Assembly (NCBI GenBank): GCA_017635675.1
Contig: JAGBLA010000053.1
Coordinates: forward strand, 1-60,842
Direction of reading: 5' to 3'
DNA from: Ruminiclostridium sp.
GTDB lineage: Bacteria; Bacillota; Clostridia; Oscillospirales; Ruminococcaceae
Length of the DNA stretch: 60,842 nt
Under the pieces are notes generated by a model. It was given only the letters and a program-made list of their open reading frames with translations, searched no databases and had not been told where the DNA came from. Position numbers and translations under genes: made by a program. This document shows positions 35,116 through 44,988 of the stretch, piece after piece (positions within the stretch are counted from its first letter, which is position 1; the number at the start of each line of letters is the position of its first letter).

Positions 35116-37711
35116 ACTGCGCTATGAAAAGCTTGTCGCTGTCGGCGTCAACCGTTACCTTTGAACCGGGCGCTAAGCTGTCGGAGATTATCGCGCGGGC
35201 TATAAGAGTTTCGAGCTTGTGCTGAATGAAACGTTTCAGCGGGCGGGCTCCGTAAACCGGGTCATAGCCGTTGTCGATGATGAACTGCTTTGCGGCAGGG
35301 GTCAGCTCAAGCGTGAGCTGCTTGTCTTCGAGACGCTTGGCGAGCGCCGCCGTCATAAGGTCAACTATGCTTCCTATCTCGGTCTTTGTGAGGGGCTTGT
35401 AGTAAACTATCTCGTCAAGACGGTTCAGAAATTCGGGTCTGAATGACTGTTTGAGCAGCTGATCCACCTGTTCTCTTGCTTCGGGGGATATCTCGCCGTT
35501 TTCATTTATGCCGTCGAGGATATAGGGCGAGCCTAAGTTGGACGTGAGAATGATTATCGTGTTCTTGAAATCTACCGTGCGTCCCTGGCTGTCGGTTATG
35601 CGCCCGTCGTCGAGAACCTGCAGGAGAATGTTGAATACATCGGGGTGCGCTTTTTCTATCTCGTCGAACAGCACCACGGCGTAAGGCTTGCGGCGTACCG
35701 CTTCGGTGAGCTGACCGCCCTCGTCATAGCCCACGTATCCGGGAGGCGCTCCGATAAGACGGGAAACGCTGAATTTCTCCATATATTCGCTCATATCTAT
35801 ACGCACGATGCCGTTCTCGTCGTCGAACAGCGCTTCCGACAGCGCTTTCGCAAGCTCGGTCTTGCCCACGCCCGTAGGTCCTAAGAACAGGAACGAGCCT
35901 AGGGGACGGTTCGGATCCTGGATGCCCGCACGGGAGCGGATTATCGCTTCGCTCACTTTTTCTACGGCTTCGTCCTGACCTATGACGCGCTTATGAAGTA
36001 TGCCCTCCATGTTGAGCAGCTTTTCACGCTCGCCCTCCATGAGCTTCGACACGGGTATGCCTGTCCAGCGGCAGATTATACGGGCTATCTCCTCCTCCGT
36101 CACTGCGTCACGCAGCAGGGTGGCTGACTTGCCGTTCTCGGCGTTCTTCTCGGCTTCCTCCAGCTTTCTGCGAAGCTCGGGGAGCCTGCCGTACTGGAGC
36201 TCCGCCGCCTTGTTGAGGTCGTAGGTGCGCTGTGCCTTCTCTATTTCCGCCGTGACCTGCTCTATTTCCTTGCGTATGTCCTGTACGTTGGTGATAGAGC
36301 TCTTTTCGTTCTCCCACTTTGCCTTCATTTCCTTGAACTTGTCGCGCATCTCGGAAAGCTCCTTCTGTATCTCCGAAAGGTGCTCCGCCGAGAGACGGTC
36401 ATTTTCCTTTTTCAGCGCCGCTTCCTCTATTTCGTGCTGCATTATCCTGCGGGAAAGCTCGTCGAGCTCCGTGGGCATCGATTCCATTTCCGTCTTTATC
36501 AGCGCGCAGGCTTCATCTACAAGGTCGATAGCCTTGTCAGGCAGGAACCTGTCGGAGATGTAGCGGTTGGACAGCGTTGCAGCCGCGATAAGCGCGTTGT
36601 CGTGTATCTTCACGCCGTGGAACACTTCATAACGCTCTTTAAGTCCGCGGAGTATGGATATGGTATCCTCAACGGTGGGCTCGCTCACAAGCACGGGCTG
36701 GAAACGCCGCTCCAGAGCCGCGTCCTTTTCGATGTACTGACGGTACTCGTTGAGAGTCGTGGCACCGATGCAGTGCAGCTCGCCGCGCGCCAGCATGGGC
36801 TTTAATATGTTGCCCGCGTCCATTGCGCCGTCGGTCTTGCCCGCACCGACGATAAGGTGAAGCTCGTCTATGAACAGGATTATCCTGCCGTCGCTCTTCT
36901 TTATCTCCTGAAGCACGGCTTTAAGGCGCTCCTCAAACTCGCCGCGGTATTTCGCGCCTGCCACAAGCGCACCCATATCAAGCGAGAATATGCTTCGGTC
37001 TTTGAGACCCGACGGCACATCTCCGCGGACTATACGTATGGCAAGCCCTTCGGCTATGGCGGTCTTGCCGACGCCGGGTTCGCCTATGAGCACGGGATTG
37101 TTCTTGCTCTTTCGCGAGAGTATGCGGATAACGTTGCGTATCTCGGTGTCACGCCCAATTACCGGGTCGAGCTTGTTCTGCCGCGCGAGCTCCACGAGGT
37201 CCTGTCCGTACTTTTTGAGCGCGTCGTAGGTGCTCTCGGGGTCATCGGTGGTGACGCGGGTATTGCCGCGCACGTCCTTGAGAGCTTCGAGGAATTTTGT
37301 CTCCGTTATGCCGAACTCCGAGAATATCTCCTTGGTCTTGTCTTTGGCTTTCCGAAGAAGTCCGAGGAACAGGTGCTCTACCGAGATATACTCGTCACCC
37401 ATGCGCTTTGCGGCTTCCTCTGCTTCATTGAGCGCACGGTCGGTGTCCTGGGTGATATACACCTCGTCGGCGCGCCGTCCTGTGCCTGTGACACGCGGCA
37501 GCTGTGAAACGAAGTCCTCCGTCCGTGCTCGTACCTCTGCCTCGTCAATGCCCATTTTTGTCACGAGCCCCGGGATAAGCCCGTTCTCGTCGCTCAGCAG
37601 CGCGAGCAGGATATGGAGCTGGTCTATCTGCTGATTTGAGTATGATACGGCTATGCTTTGCGCCTGCTGTATCACTTCCGTTGATTTCTGTGTGAGCTTG
37701 TTTGTATTCAT
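35114..37711 (-). CDS. clpB: ATP-dependent disaggregase ClpB
   Basis: An 865-residue Hsp100 chaperone that, with DnaK, dissolves protein aggregates. It has an N-terminal Clp domain (1-145), first AAA+ ATPase (Walker A G-E-P-G-V-G-K-T near 207), a long coiled-coil middle domain (about 405-525) that marks ClpB rather than ClpC, and second AAA+ (G-P-T-G-V-G-K-T near 605, pore loop G-Y-V-G). No ClpP-binding loop is expected. It follows a ribbon-helix-helix gene by 13 bases. Confidence 0.96.
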   Translation of the reverse strand: MNTNKLTQKSTEVIQQAQSIAVSYSNQQIDQLHILLALLSDENGLIPGLVTKMGIDEAEVRARTEDFVSQLPRVTGTGRRADEVYITQDTDRALNEAEEAAKRMGDEYISVEHLFLGLLRKAKDKTKEIFSEFGITETKFLEALKDVRGNTRVTTDDPESTYDALKKYGQDLVELARQNKLDPVIGRDTEIRNVIRILSRKSKNNPVLIGEPGVGKTAIAEGLAIRIVRGDVPSGLKDRSIFSLDMGALVAGAKYRGEFEERLKAVLQEIKKSDGRIILFIDELHLIVGAGKTDGAMDAGNILKPMLARGELHCIGATTLNEYRQYIEKDAALERRFQPVLVSEPTVEDTISILRGLKERYEVFHGVKIHDNALIAAATLSNRYISDRFLPDKAIDLVDEACALIKTEMESMPTELDELSRRIMQHEIEEAALKKENDRLSAEHLSEIQKELSEMRDKFKEMKAKWENEKSSITNVQDIRKEIEQVTAEIEKAQRTYDLNKAAELQYGRLPELRRKLEEAEKNAENGKSATLLRDAVTEEEIARIICRWTGIPVSKLMEGEREKLLNMEGILHKRVIGQDEAVEKVSEAIIRSRAGIQDPNRPLGSFLFLGPTGVGKTELAKALSEALFDDENGIVRIDMSEYMEKFSVSRLIGAPPGYVGYDEGGQLTEAVRRKPYAVVLFDEIEKAHPDVFNILLQVLDDGRITDSQGRTVDFKNTIIILTSNLGSPYILDGINENGEISPEAREQVDQLLKQSFRPEFLNRLDEIVYYKPLTKTEIGSIVDLMTAALAKRLEDKQLTLELTPAAKQFIIDNGYDPVYGARPLKRFIQHKLETLIARAIISDSLAPGSKVTVDADSDKLFIAQ

Positions 37712-37724
37712 AACTATACCTCCC

Positions 37725-38372
37725 TTAAATTGTATTGTTTGTCGGAGCTGTGAGCTCCGAGTAACGTTTTTCTACTGCTGCCTCTGCTGCGGCAGGGTCG
37801 TCGGCATAAGAGAACCACAGCTTTATCAGCTCGTCGAACACCGAAACATAGTTTGACAGAGCTTCTGCGATATCGTTATCCGACGTTTCTCCGCGGACTG
37901 TTATGTCGAAGAGCCGTGTGAATTTCCCGCCGTCAATGCTGCCCTTATAGCCGCTTCCGCAGCATCCGCTGTCCAGCATTATCCACAGCGAGAGAAACTC
38001 GGAATAGCAGGCGGTCAGAGCTGCCGACTGTGTGCGCAGGTACGCGCATACCTTAGCGTTTAGCTTGGTGTCGTTCTTGCTGAACTCTATCGAGTAGCGC
38101 ATGACGGGATTGTACTTGTAGTGCAGTGCCGAACGCAGAGCGAGTGCAGTCTCCGACGGACGCGGCATTATGCGGAAAATATCTCCGTTCATCAGCTGCT
38201 CTATCGCGCCGAAGATATCGTTCACGCGCTTTTCGGGGGTCACGTAGGAAACCGCGTCCGCGAGAACGCTGTTTATATATGCCGAGCGGCTCATACCTGC
38301 ACGGTGGGCGGCTCTGTCCACTGCCGCTATCACCTCGTCAGACAACACAAGGCTGTAAACACTCTTGCTCAT
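37725..38372 (-). CDS. Ribbon-helix-helix protein upstream of clpB
   Basis: A 215-residue protein. The first 45 residues look like a ribbon-helix-helix DNA-binding domain (Y-S-L-V-L-S-D-E-V-I-A-A-V-D-R-A-A with S-R-S-A-Y-I-N). The remaining 170 residues form a helical domain I do not recognise, with a C-C pair near 137. It is the first gene of a two-gene operon with clpB, so it may be a stress regulator or a ClpB partner. Neither CtsR nor HrcA is present here. Confidence 0.75.
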   Translation of the reverse strand: MSKSVYSLVLSDEVIAAVDRAAHRAGMSRSAYINSVLADAVSYVTPEKRVNDIFGAIEQLMNGDIFRIMPRPSETALALRSALHYKYNPVMRYSIEFSKNDTKLNAKVCAYLRTQSAALTACYSEFLSLWIMLDSGCCGSGYKGSIDGGKFTRLFDITVRGETSDNDIAEALSNYVSVFDELIKLWFSYADDPAAAEAAVEKRYSELTAPTNNTI

Positions 38373-38399
38373 CGGTACACCTTCTTTCTTTACATCATC

Positions 38400-38428
38400 A
38401 TTTTAACACAGGATCAATAATTTGTCAA
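38400..38428 (-). promoter_or_regulatory. Promoter of the RHH-clpB operon
   Basis: Leftward TTGACA (38423-38428), 17 bases, TAAAAT (38400-38405), a sigma-A type promoter. No CIRCE inverted repeat or CtsR heptamer pair is visible. Confidence 0.75.
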
Positions 38429-38542
38429 GAGAATTATATAATTTTTATTGCAAATTCATAAAATAAATTGAAAATTAAGAAATCAGATGTCGCTTTTACG
38501 CGAATTTTACATTTCTTCGGCGAAAAAATACTGCGGCGAGAC

Positions 38543-38571
38543 TGTACAATTACGTGGAAATGTGATATTAT
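38543..38571 (+). promoter_or_regulatory. Promoter of the PhoB/PhoR-like pair
   Basis: TGTACA (38543-38548), 17 bases, TATTAT (38566-38571). The weak -35 is compatible with an activated promoter. Confidence 0.5.
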
Positions 38572-38638
38572 AATATATAGAATATTTAAACTAGAGTTTA
38601 CGGCAGAGGGTATGCTTTGCCGTGAAACGGAGGAAAGA

Positions 38639-39319
38639 ATGATATACTGTGTGGAAGACGATTCTGCGATACGCGAGCTTATCGTCTATACGCTGAATGC
38701 CGCGGGTTATACTGCGAAAGGGTTCGGTTCAGGGCAGGAGTTCTTTGAGTGCTGCAGCGGTGAGACCCCGGACCTTGTACTGCTTGACCTCATGCTCCCT
38801 GCCGAGGACGGGATATCTATACTGAAAAAGCTGCGTCATGACGAGCGTACTTCGGAGCTTCCCGTGATAATCGCAAGCGCCAAGGGCACCGAATATGACA
38901 AGGTCACGGGTCTTGACTCGGGTGCGGACGACTATCTTGTAAAGCCCTTCGGAATGATGGAAATGGTCTCGCATATCAAGGCAGTCATGCGTCGGTGCGG
39001 CAGACAGACGGCTGTTCCGTCGAACGTGCTGCGCACGTCGGGACTGGTGCTCGACACATCGAGCCATACTGTTTCCGCGGACGGCAGGGAGCTCAGGCTC
39101 ACTTTAAAGGAATACGAGCTGCTGAAGTGTTTCATGGAGAACCTCGGCACAGTCATGACGAGGGATAAGCTGTTTGAGAATGTATGGGGCAGCGACCTTG
39201 CGGGTGAGACCCGCACCGTTGATGTACATATCGGAACGCTTCGCATGAAACTCGGCGGCTACGGCTCGCTCATACACACGGTCAGGGGCGTCGGCTATCG
39301 CATGGAGAGCAAGAATTGA
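38639..39319 (+). CDS. PhoB-like response regulator
   Basis: A 226-residue OmpR/PhoB-family regulator with acidic pair E6-D7, phosphoacceptor D50 (L-L-D-L-M-L-P), lysine in V-K-P-F and a winged-helix domain ending R-G-V-G-Y-R. The ATG at 38639 follows GGAGGAAAG. In-frame codons upstream cross the promoter. It overlaps the kinase gene by four bases. No phosphate-transport genes are adjacent, so a phosphate role is only suggested by kinase architecture. Confidence 0.92.
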   Translation: MIYCVEDDSAIRELIVYTLNAAGYTAKGFGSGQEFFECCSGETPDLVLLDLMLPAEDGISILKKLRHDERTSELPVIIASAKGTEYDKVTGLDSGADDYLVKPFGMMEMVSHIKAVMRRCGRQTAVPSNVLRTSGLVLDTSSHTVSADGRELRLTLKEYELLKCFMENLGTVMTRDKLFENVWGSDLAGETRTVDVHIGTLRMKLGGYGSLIHTVRGVGYRMESKN

Positions 39320-40974
39320 AAGCGCCCACACTTACGGGACGTGTTTTTCGGGTCATATTCCTTACGGTGTCGGTGATACTCACCGCCGCGCTGATAGTGC
39401 TGGTCGGGGAGCTGTACCGCTATTTCTCGGGTGTGCATTATGACAGCCTTGAATCCCAGACCTCGATAATCGCCTACGGCGTTGAGCACTACGGCACTTC
39501 GTTCATCGACAGCCTTGAACACAGCGACTATGATGTCGCGTGGATAGACTCGGAGGGGAACGTTATCTGCGATACCTCCGATGACGAAATGGCAAGGGGC
39601 GAGCGCGAGGCTTTCATGGAAGCCCTGCGGCTCGGTCAGAGCGAGGGCATGAGCATACGCCCGACACTTACGGAGAAAAACATCTACTCCGCGCGCAGGC
39701 TGACGGACGGCAGTGTCATTATTGTATCGGAGCTTCAGTTCACGTTCTTTTCTCCGATGATGGGCTTTATACAGCGTGTTGTGGTCATCGCTTTCATATC
39801 CGCTCTTATCGCGTTCGTCGTGGCGAAGGTGTTTGCCGCCAGGATAGTGAAACCGCTCGGGAGCATTGATCTTGACGCGCCTGTAAACACAAAGGGCTAT
39901 GAGGAACTTATGCCGCTTCTTGAGAGGATAGATGCCCAGCAGACCGAGCTCAGACAGAAGGAGCTGCGCCTTCGCAACAAGCAGATAGAGTTCGAGACGA
40001 CCACCGGCGGTATGCGGGAGGGACTTGTACTGCTGAACACCGATAACGCGGTGATAAGCATAAACAATGCCGCCTGCTCCATTTTCGGGATAAAAAAGTC
40101 CGATATCGCGGACACGAGGATATCAGGCATAGGAAACCTCGGTATGCTGCTTGACACGGCTTACAGCGGCAAAAGCGCCGAGACTGTGCTCAGAATGGGC
40201 GATACCGACTATCAGGCGAATGTGAGTCCCGTCATTTCCGACGGCGTTGTCACAGGCGCGGTGCTGTTCATATTCGACATCACGGAGCATGAGCGGTCGG
40301 AGGAGCTCAGGCGGGAGTTCACCACAAACGTTTCCCACGAGCTGAAAACGCCGCTGCAGTCGGTCTCCGGCTACGCGGAGCTGATAATGAACGGTATGGT
40401 GAAGCAGGAGGATATCCCGGCCTTTGGCAGCCGCATATACTTTGAGGCTAAGCGCATGACGGCGCTCATTGACGATATTATCAAACTTTCGCGCCTTGAC
40501 AACGGCGAAGCGGATATGCAGCAGGCGGACGTTGACCTTATCAACATAGTGCGCGCCGAGGTGAGAGCGGCAGCTCCCACGGCGGAGGAAGCGCAGGTGC
40601 ATATCGATGTGCGCGGTGAAAGCGCTGTTATCCATGCGTTCCCGGCGCTTATAGGGGCGATAGTTCACAATCTCTGTGAGAATGCGGTGAAGTACAACCG
40701 CAAGGGCGGCAGCGTCACGGTGACGGTGCGGAACTCTGAGGACGGCGCGGAGCTCGTGTTGGAGGATACCGGTATCGGGATACCTCCCGAGCATACCGAC
40801 AGAGTGTTTGAACGTTTCTACCGCGTTGACAAGAGCCGCTCAAAGCAGGTGGGCGGTACGGGGCTCGGGCTTGCGATAGTCAAGCACGCCGCAAGAATGC
40901 ACAACGCGGAGGTGAAGCTCGAAAGTGAGCCGGGCAAAGGCACCCGCGTGAGTGTGATGTTCCCGCGAAGCTGA
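39316..40974 (+). CDS. PhoR-like sensor histidine kinase
   Basis: A 552-residue membrane kinase. A TM segment (about 9-32), a 105-residue extracytoplasmic sensor, a second TM (about 150-172), a linker with coiled coil, a PAS domain (about 225-320), the HisKA domain with H341 (V-S-H-E-L-K-T-P-L) and an ATPase domain with N box, D-T-G-I-G-I and G-T-G-L-G-L. It starts with TTG overlapping the regulator's TGA (T-T-G-A), indicating coupled translation. It phosphorylates the adjacent regulator. Confidence 0.92.
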   Translation: MKAPTLTGRVFRVIFLTVSVILTAALIVLVGELYRYFSGVHYDSLESQTSIIAYGVEHYGTSFIDSLEHSDYDVAWIDSEGNVICDTSDDEMARGEREAFMEALRLGQSEGMSIRPTLTEKNIYSARRLTDGSVIIVSELQFTFFSPMMGFIQRVVVIAFISALIAFVVAKVFAARIVKPLGSIDLDAPVNTKGYEELMPLLERIDAQQTELRQKELRLRNKQIEFETTTGGMREGLVLLNTDNAVISINNAACSIFGIKKSDIADTRISGIGNLGMLLDTAYSGKSAETVLRMGDTDYQANVSPVISDGVVTGAVLFIFDITEHERSEELRREFTTNVSHELKTPLQSVSGYAELIMNGMVKQEDIPAFGSRIYFEAKRMTALIDDIIKLSRLDNGEADMQQADVDLINIVRAEVRAAAPTAEEAQVHIDVRGESAVIHAFPALIGAIVHNLCENAVKYNRKGGSVTVTVRNSEDGAELVLEDTGIGIPPEHTDRVFERFYRVDKSRSKQVGGTGLGLAIVKHAARMHNAEVKLESEPGKGTRVSVMFPRS

Positions 40975-40988
40975 AACCATATAAAAAA

Positions 40989-41027
40989 GCAAGCACCGCA
41001 GAGCTCGTGTCTCCGCGGTGCTTTTGC
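40989..41027 (-). terminator. Terminator of the spoVM run
   Basis: GCAAGCACCGC and GCGGTGCTTTTGC pair. On the leftward strand a TTTTTT run follows the stem, so it mainly ends the spoVM transcript eight bases after its stop. It may also act on the kinase transcript. Confidence 0.75.
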
Positions 41028-41035
41028 TATGTATC

Positions 41036-41116
41036 CTACGCTTGTTTTTTTACTCCGAACACAAGTCTGAACAGCCACGCAAGCGGCTTCGGGCTTCTCA
41101 TCACAAGAACTTTCAC
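41036..41116 (-). CDS. spoVM: Stage V sporulation protein M
   Basis: A 26-residue amphipathic peptide, GTG start, with GAGGTG five bases upstream. The pattern (R-S-P-K-P-L-A-W-L-F-R-L, then F-G-V-K-K) matches SpoVM, which has the same length in Bacillus and a conserved proline near residue 9. SpoVM senses the convex forespore membrane and anchors SpoIVA for coat assembly. It is too short for standard gene finding. It lies nine bases after a small membrane-protein gene and before a terminator. Confidence 0.8.
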   Translation of the reverse strand: MKVLVMRSPKPLAWLFRLVFGVKKQA

Positions 41117-41125
41117 ACTAACACC

Positions 41126-41293
41126 TCATTTGCAGTTATTTTTCAGCAGAAGTCCGGCTCCGATAAGCGCCGCGGCAAGAAATATCAGCAGGAACCTGTA
41201 TGACAGACAGCAGAGCCAAACCGCGCCTGCCGTTATAAGTATCACCGATACCGCGCAAAGCACACAGTTCGGTCTGTGCCTCCTGTATCTCAT
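41126..41293 (-). CDS. Small membrane protein upstream of spoVM
   Basis: Fifty-five residues: a basic start (R-Y-R-R-H-R-P-N) and two hydrophobic stretches, one with a C-x-x-C pair (C-V-L-C) and one with C-C. ATG 41293 follows AAAGGGG. It is nine bases upstream of spoVM and probably in the same transcript. No known function. Confidence 0.55.
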   Translation of the reverse strand: MRYRRHRPNCVLCAVSVILITAGAVWLCCLSYRFLLIFLAAALIGAGLLLKNNCK

Positions 41294-41364
41294 GCCGCTT
41301 ACCCCTTTCATCTGCTCTATAACATTCTATTCCGCAGGCGGAAATGTGTTACAGAGCGGGAGCA

Positions 41365-41949
41365 TCAGCCGAAAAATACGCCTTTTATGAATATCTCGGC
41401 TCCTATGATGATAAGTATGATGCCGCCGAAGATCTGTGCCTTGTCGGAGAGTTTGGTGCCGAATTTTCTGCCGATGACGAGACCGCCCATGCAGATAATG
41501 AAGGTCACTGCGGCTATGATCAGCGAGGACAGGAGCGCTCCCGGAAACTCGTATTCCGCGATGGTGAAGCCAACGGAAAGCGCGTCGATGGAGGTCGCTA
41601 TCCCCTGCACCATGAGCGCTCCGAAGGTAAGTCCCGCGGTCTTACCGCCCTCTGTCTTTTTCAGTATCCCGTCAAGTATCATCTTCCCGCCGATAAACAG
41701 CAGCAGCACAAGAGATATCCACGGTATGAACGGCTCGAATGCTTTGAAATGCGCGACGGCGGTATGTACGAACACCCAGCCCGTCATCGGCATGATGCCC
41801 TGGAACAGCGCGAAGGTGCCGGCTATGCCGCACTGCTTGCCGCGGCTCATGTCCGGCTCGCCAAGTCCGTTGGCGAGAGATACCGAGAACGCGTCCATGG
41901 CGAGCCCTACGCCGAGGAGCATGGAGTTGAGAATAAAGACGATGTCCAT
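41365..41949 (-). CDS. mntP: Manganese efflux pump MntP
   Basis: A 194-residue membrane protein with six hydrophobic segments and the paired acidic motifs of MntP (G-L-A-M-D-A-F-S-V-S near 16-25 and S-I-D-A-L-S-V-G-F near 121). It exports excess manganese. A strong ribosome site follows the leader terminator. The manganese-sensing riboswitch upstream supports the assignment. Confidence 0.94.
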   Translation of the reverse strand: MDIVFILNSMLLGVGLAMDAFSVSLANGLGEPDMSRGKQCGIAGTFALFQGIMPMTGWVFVHTAVAHFKAFEPFIPWISLVLLLFIGGKMILDGILKKTEGGKTAGLTFGALMVQGIATSIDALSVGFTIAEYEFPGALLSSLIIAAVTFIICMGGLVIGRKFGTKLSDKAQIFGGIILIIIGAEIFIKGVFFG

Positions 41950-41965
41950 TTGTCTTTCCTCCGAA

Positions 41966-42125
41966 TAAAAAAGTCACAGCCGTAAGCTGTGACGTCCTTT
42001 GACTGTGCACAGCAAAACCGTGCACAGGTCTTACAAATTAAAGCAAGCCGGGCGAAAATGCCGGTATGTCGGTCATGCTGCTCACTCGCTGCGGGAACGG
42101 TGAGCCTGCTACTCCCCTGTACCTT
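41966..42125 (-). promoter_or_regulatory. yybP-ykoY manganese riboswitch with terminator
   Basis: Read leftward, the leader begins with AGGGGAGTAGC, the hallmark 5' loop of this class. It continues through a branched region containing ACCGACATACC and TAAGACC, and ends with the terminator GTCACAGC-TTACG-GCTGTGAC plus six T (41966-41993). Mn2+ binding to the aptamer should prevent termination and turn on mntP. Exact helix borders were not computed. Confidence 0.88.
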
Positions 42126-42128
42126 TAC

Positions 42129-42158
42129 AGTATATCACAGCCTGTACGGGTTAGTCAA
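42129..42158 (-). promoter_or_regulatory. Promoter of the mntP riboswitch transcript
   Basis: Leftward TTGACT (42153-42158), 18 bases, TATACT (42129-42134), starting transcription a few bases before the aptamer. Confidence 0.75.
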
Positions 42159-42180
42159 GCACAACCTTGCGGAGCATATC

Positions 42181-42891
42181 TCATATCGCTTTTTCAAGCT
42201 CCTTGCGCAGCCGTTTGATTATGCGCTTTTCAAGGCGGGAAATATAGCTCTGTGAAATGCCGATAAGGTCAGCGACCTCCTTTTGCGTCATCTCCTTGCC
42301 GTCCACAAGCCCGAACCGTTTCTCCATTATGAACCGCTCACGCTCCGGCAGCCGCGCCACCGAATCCAGCAGCAGTTTGCGCTCTGCCTCGCTCTCGATG
42401 TTCTCGTTCACCACATCGTCATCGGTGCCGAGAACGTCCGACAGCAGCAGCTCGTTACCGTCCCAGTCGATGTTCAGAGGCTCCTCGATAGATATTTCCG
42501 AGCGGTATTGATTAGCCTTGCGGAGAAACATCAGTATCTCGTTCTCGATGCACCGCGACGCGTATGTAGCGAGCTTTATGTTCTTGTCGGGGCTGAATGT
42601 GTTGACAGCCTTGATAAGCCCGATAGTGCCTATGGAGATGAGGTCTTCTATGCCTATCCCCGTTGACTCGAATTTCTTCGCGATATATACTACCAGCCGC
42701 AGGTTGTGGGTTATGAGCGTATCGCGCGCTTCCTGTGAATCATGCCGCAGCCCCTCGAACGCCGCTTCTTCCTCCTCCCTCGTAAGCGGAGCGGGAAGAT
42801 TGTCCGAGCCGTTGATGTAATACACTCCGCAGATGCGGCGCCGTGCGGCGATGCGCCGTATTATCTCGTTGATGCCGATGTTTGTGTTCAT
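42181..42891 (-). CDS. sigE: Sporulation sigma factor SigE
   Basis: A 236-residue sigma-70 family protein with a short pro-sequence, region 2 ([12 protein letters not shown], then [13 protein letters not shown]) and region 4 ([19 protein letters not shown]). This fits sigma-E, the mother-cell factor made as an inactive precursor. It is directly downstream of spoIIGA, its processing protease, as in other spore formers. Confidence 0.95.
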   Translation of the reverse strand: MNTNIGINEIIRRIAARRRICGVYYINGSDNLPAPLTREEEEAAFEGLRHDSQEARDTLITHNLRLVVYIAKKFESTGIGIEDLISIGTIGLIKAVNTFSPDKNIKLATYASRCIENEILMFLRKANQYRSEISIEEPLNIDWDGNELLLSDVLGTDDDVVNENIESEAERKLLLDSVARLPERERFIMEKRFGLVDGKEMTQKEVADLIGISQSYISRLEKRIIKRLRKELEKAI

Positions 42892-42904
42892 TGTTATCTC
42901 TCCT

Positions 42905-43732
42905 TTATTTCAGCAGCTTTGCGGGTATCACCGCGTCAAAGCTTTCGTTTTCCGGTATGCTGTCGGAGGCGGCTATAAGCGCTTCCAGTCTGACATTTCC
43001 GCGGTCCGTGCGTATCTCCGAAGGGCGGAACGCCGCAACGAGAGCGCTGCCTGTCACTGTTGCCGCGGGTATCAGCCGTATCCCCGATACATCACTGTCG
43101 TCCCCGTTCAGATACGCTGCCACGTTGGGCGGAGTTACCGAGGTGATCGCCGAGCGCTTGCAGACTATTACGGGAAGCCCCGTGAGGAAGTCGCGCAGGT
43201 GGCTGCCGGTATCAGCTATGGCTGTAAGCTCCGCCGTATTGCCGAGGTTGGTGATACGCAGTGTCAGCGGCTCGTCGGTGAGCGGACTGTCGAATATCCT
43301 GCGCAGCAGCAGCAGCGCTCCGTATATCACCGCCGACGATATGACGAGCACCAGTGCCGATACGCTCACATAGACATAACCATTGGCAGGGAAGATGATG
43401 CTGCTGCCCGTGAGCTCGTGTATCAGCACCGCCGCGCCGCATATCAGCATGGTCACGGCAAAGCATACGAACGACCGCAGCGCAAGCAGCTTCGCGCTGC
43501 CGAAACCGAATGCTGTCAGCGTCATCAAAGCCGTAAGCAGTACACGCAGGGCAAGCGCCGCGGGCAGTCCCGTCTCTATCAGCGCCGCAAGCGATGTGAA
43601 CCCGCCGAGTACCGACGCCCCAGCGAGCCGCCCGAACGGTATCGCCGTGTGGAGCAGCCTTGCCGATGCCCTGAGAGTGAAATACGATATGTAGATGTTC
43701 ATGACGATAAGCACGTCAATATAGACAGTCAT
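42905..43732 (-). CDS. spoIIGA: Sigma-E processing peptidase SpoIIGA
   Basis: A 275-residue protein with five N-terminal hydrophobic segments (1-145) and a C-terminal aspartic-protease-like domain whose active site is D174-T-G-S. It cleaves pro-sigma-E after a signal from the forespore. ATG 43732 follows AAAGGAG. It is 13 bases from sigE and shares its promoter. Confidence 0.93.
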   Translation of the reverse strand: MTVYIDVLIVMNIYISYFTLRASARLLHTAIPFGRLAGASVLGGFTSLAALIETGLPAALALRVLLTALMTLTAFGFGSAKLLALRSFVCFAVTMLICGAAVLIHELTGSSIIFPANGYVYVSVSALVLVISSAVIYGALLLLRRIFDSPLTDEPLTLRITNLGNTAELTAIADTGSHLRDFLTGLPVIVCKRSAITSVTPPNVAAYLNGDDSDVSGIRLIPAATVTGSALVAAFRPSEIRTDRGNVRLEALIAASDSIPENESFDAVIPAKLLK

Positions 43733-43759
43733 GCCGCGCTCCTTTCGTACCATGCTGAT

Positions 43760-43793
43760 ATTATAGCGCATTCCTGCCGCGAGATATGTCGGA
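43760..43793 (-). promoter_or_regulatory. spoIIGA promoter with possible Spo0A box
   Basis: Leftward TATAAT at 43760-43765. Instead of a -35 at 17 bases there is TCCGACA (43787-43793), one mismatch from the Spo0A box TTCGACA, 21 bases upstream. The Bacillus spoIIG promoter has a similar over-long spacing with Spo0A binding at the -35, so Spo0A control is inferred. Confidence 0.5.
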
Positions 43794-43974
43794 GCGTGGG
43801 CGAAAAGCCGCTCGTTTTTTGGCTTTTTGCGGGACAGGAAAAATTTTTTCGGGAAATTTTGTCAAAGAGCTAAAGTTTTTGGCATATCTGACGATATGAT
43901 ATATGGATAAGTATCCTCGTGTGAGCCGCAGCGGACACACAGGTTATCAATATTTTCCGAGGGAGGGATCATTT

Positions 43975-44973
43975 ATGAGCATTAATATCAATTACAACGC
44001 GCTGAAAAATATGTCGGCGCAGCAGCGCACCGAGCTCACGCTGAACAATATCCCGCAGTCGAAGGACGATGACCTCAACTTAAATCAGAGCATTTTCAAG
44101 TCATATCTTGACACACTGAGAGAGAAATCGGACGAGGCTGCGCAGAAAACGTTAAAGGAGCTCGAAAATACGCCAATTACGGCTGTCGGAAAGCTGTTCG
44201 GAAATTTGCAGGTCAATTCCGTGGATCAGGTAAGCAAGATATTCGATGATCTTCGCATAAAGCCGAATGACGAGATAGGCTCGATACTCGACAATATCAG
44301 ATCGGGAGACGCGGTAAAGGCTCGTCAGCCCGATCTTACCGAGCGGCTTATAAAGAAAGACGCTGCACAGGACATCAAAAAGTCCGAAGAAGCGAAGAAC
44401 ACCGAAAAGCCCGGCGACCGCAGGAGTTTCCTTGAAATGAACCTTGACCACGCGGGCGATAAGATGTCCAAGGAGAACAATGCGCTCAACGAGCAGTCCA
44501 AGCAGGTCTCCGAGGCTGCGCTCGAAGTGAGGGCGGCGGCGGAGCGAGATGAAATATCAGGCGAGCGTGACATGGAGCGCCTTGACGGTGCGGCTGAAAA
44601 GCTTGTGAGCAGATACAACACCTTTGCGGACACTGTGAACAGCTCCAAAAACAGCACGGTGAACAGCAAGGCGGAGTTCATCAGTGATATGCTTGACGCG
44701 TACAGCTCACGGCTTGAAAAGGTGGGTATCACGAAGGACGAGGACGGCAGGCTTAGCCTTGACCGCGAGAAACTCGAACAGGCGAATGACAAGGACATCG
44801 AGCGCGCGTTCGGCAAGGAGGATTCCTTTGCGGAGTTCATCGACGGACAGGCGAAACAGCTCTCCGCGTATGCGCAGACCGACCTGTACCAGAAGGCGGG
44901 CGCGTATAACGACGGCGGCAATATCACACAGGTGTCGAATATAAGCGGTTCTTATTTCAATATGCTCGGCTGA
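43975..44973 (+). CDS. Uncharacterised protein with a FliD-like C-terminal segment
   Basis: A 332-residue, highly charged, mostly helical protein. ATG 43975 follows GGGAGGG. Residues about 215-300 (V-S-R-Y-N-T-F-A-D-T-V-N, then L-E-K-V-G-I-T-K-D-E-D-G-R-L-S-L-D) resemble the C-terminal part of flagellar cap protein FliD. It lacks the FliD N-terminus, and no flagellar gene is nearby. It is divergent from spoIIGA and ends at a terminator. It may be a structural or surface protein. No signal peptide is seen. Confidence 0.65.
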   Translation: MSININYNALKNMSAQQRTELTLNNIPQSKDDDLNLNQSIFKSYLDTLREKSDEAAQKTLKELENTPITAVGKLFGNLQVNSVDQVSKIFDDLRIKPNDEIGSILDNIRSGDAVKARQPDLTERLIKKDAAQDIKKSEEAKNTEKPGDRRSFLEMNLDHAGDKMSKENNALNEQSKQVSEAALEVRAAAERDEISGERDMERLDGAAEKLVSRYNTFADTVNSSKNSTVNSKAEFISDMLDAYSSRLEKVGITKDEDGRLSLDREKLEQANDKDIERAFGKEDSFAEFIDGQAKQLSAYAQTDLYQKAGAYNDGGNITQVSNISGSYFNMLG

Positions 44974-44988
44974 TAACGGCGTAAAGAT

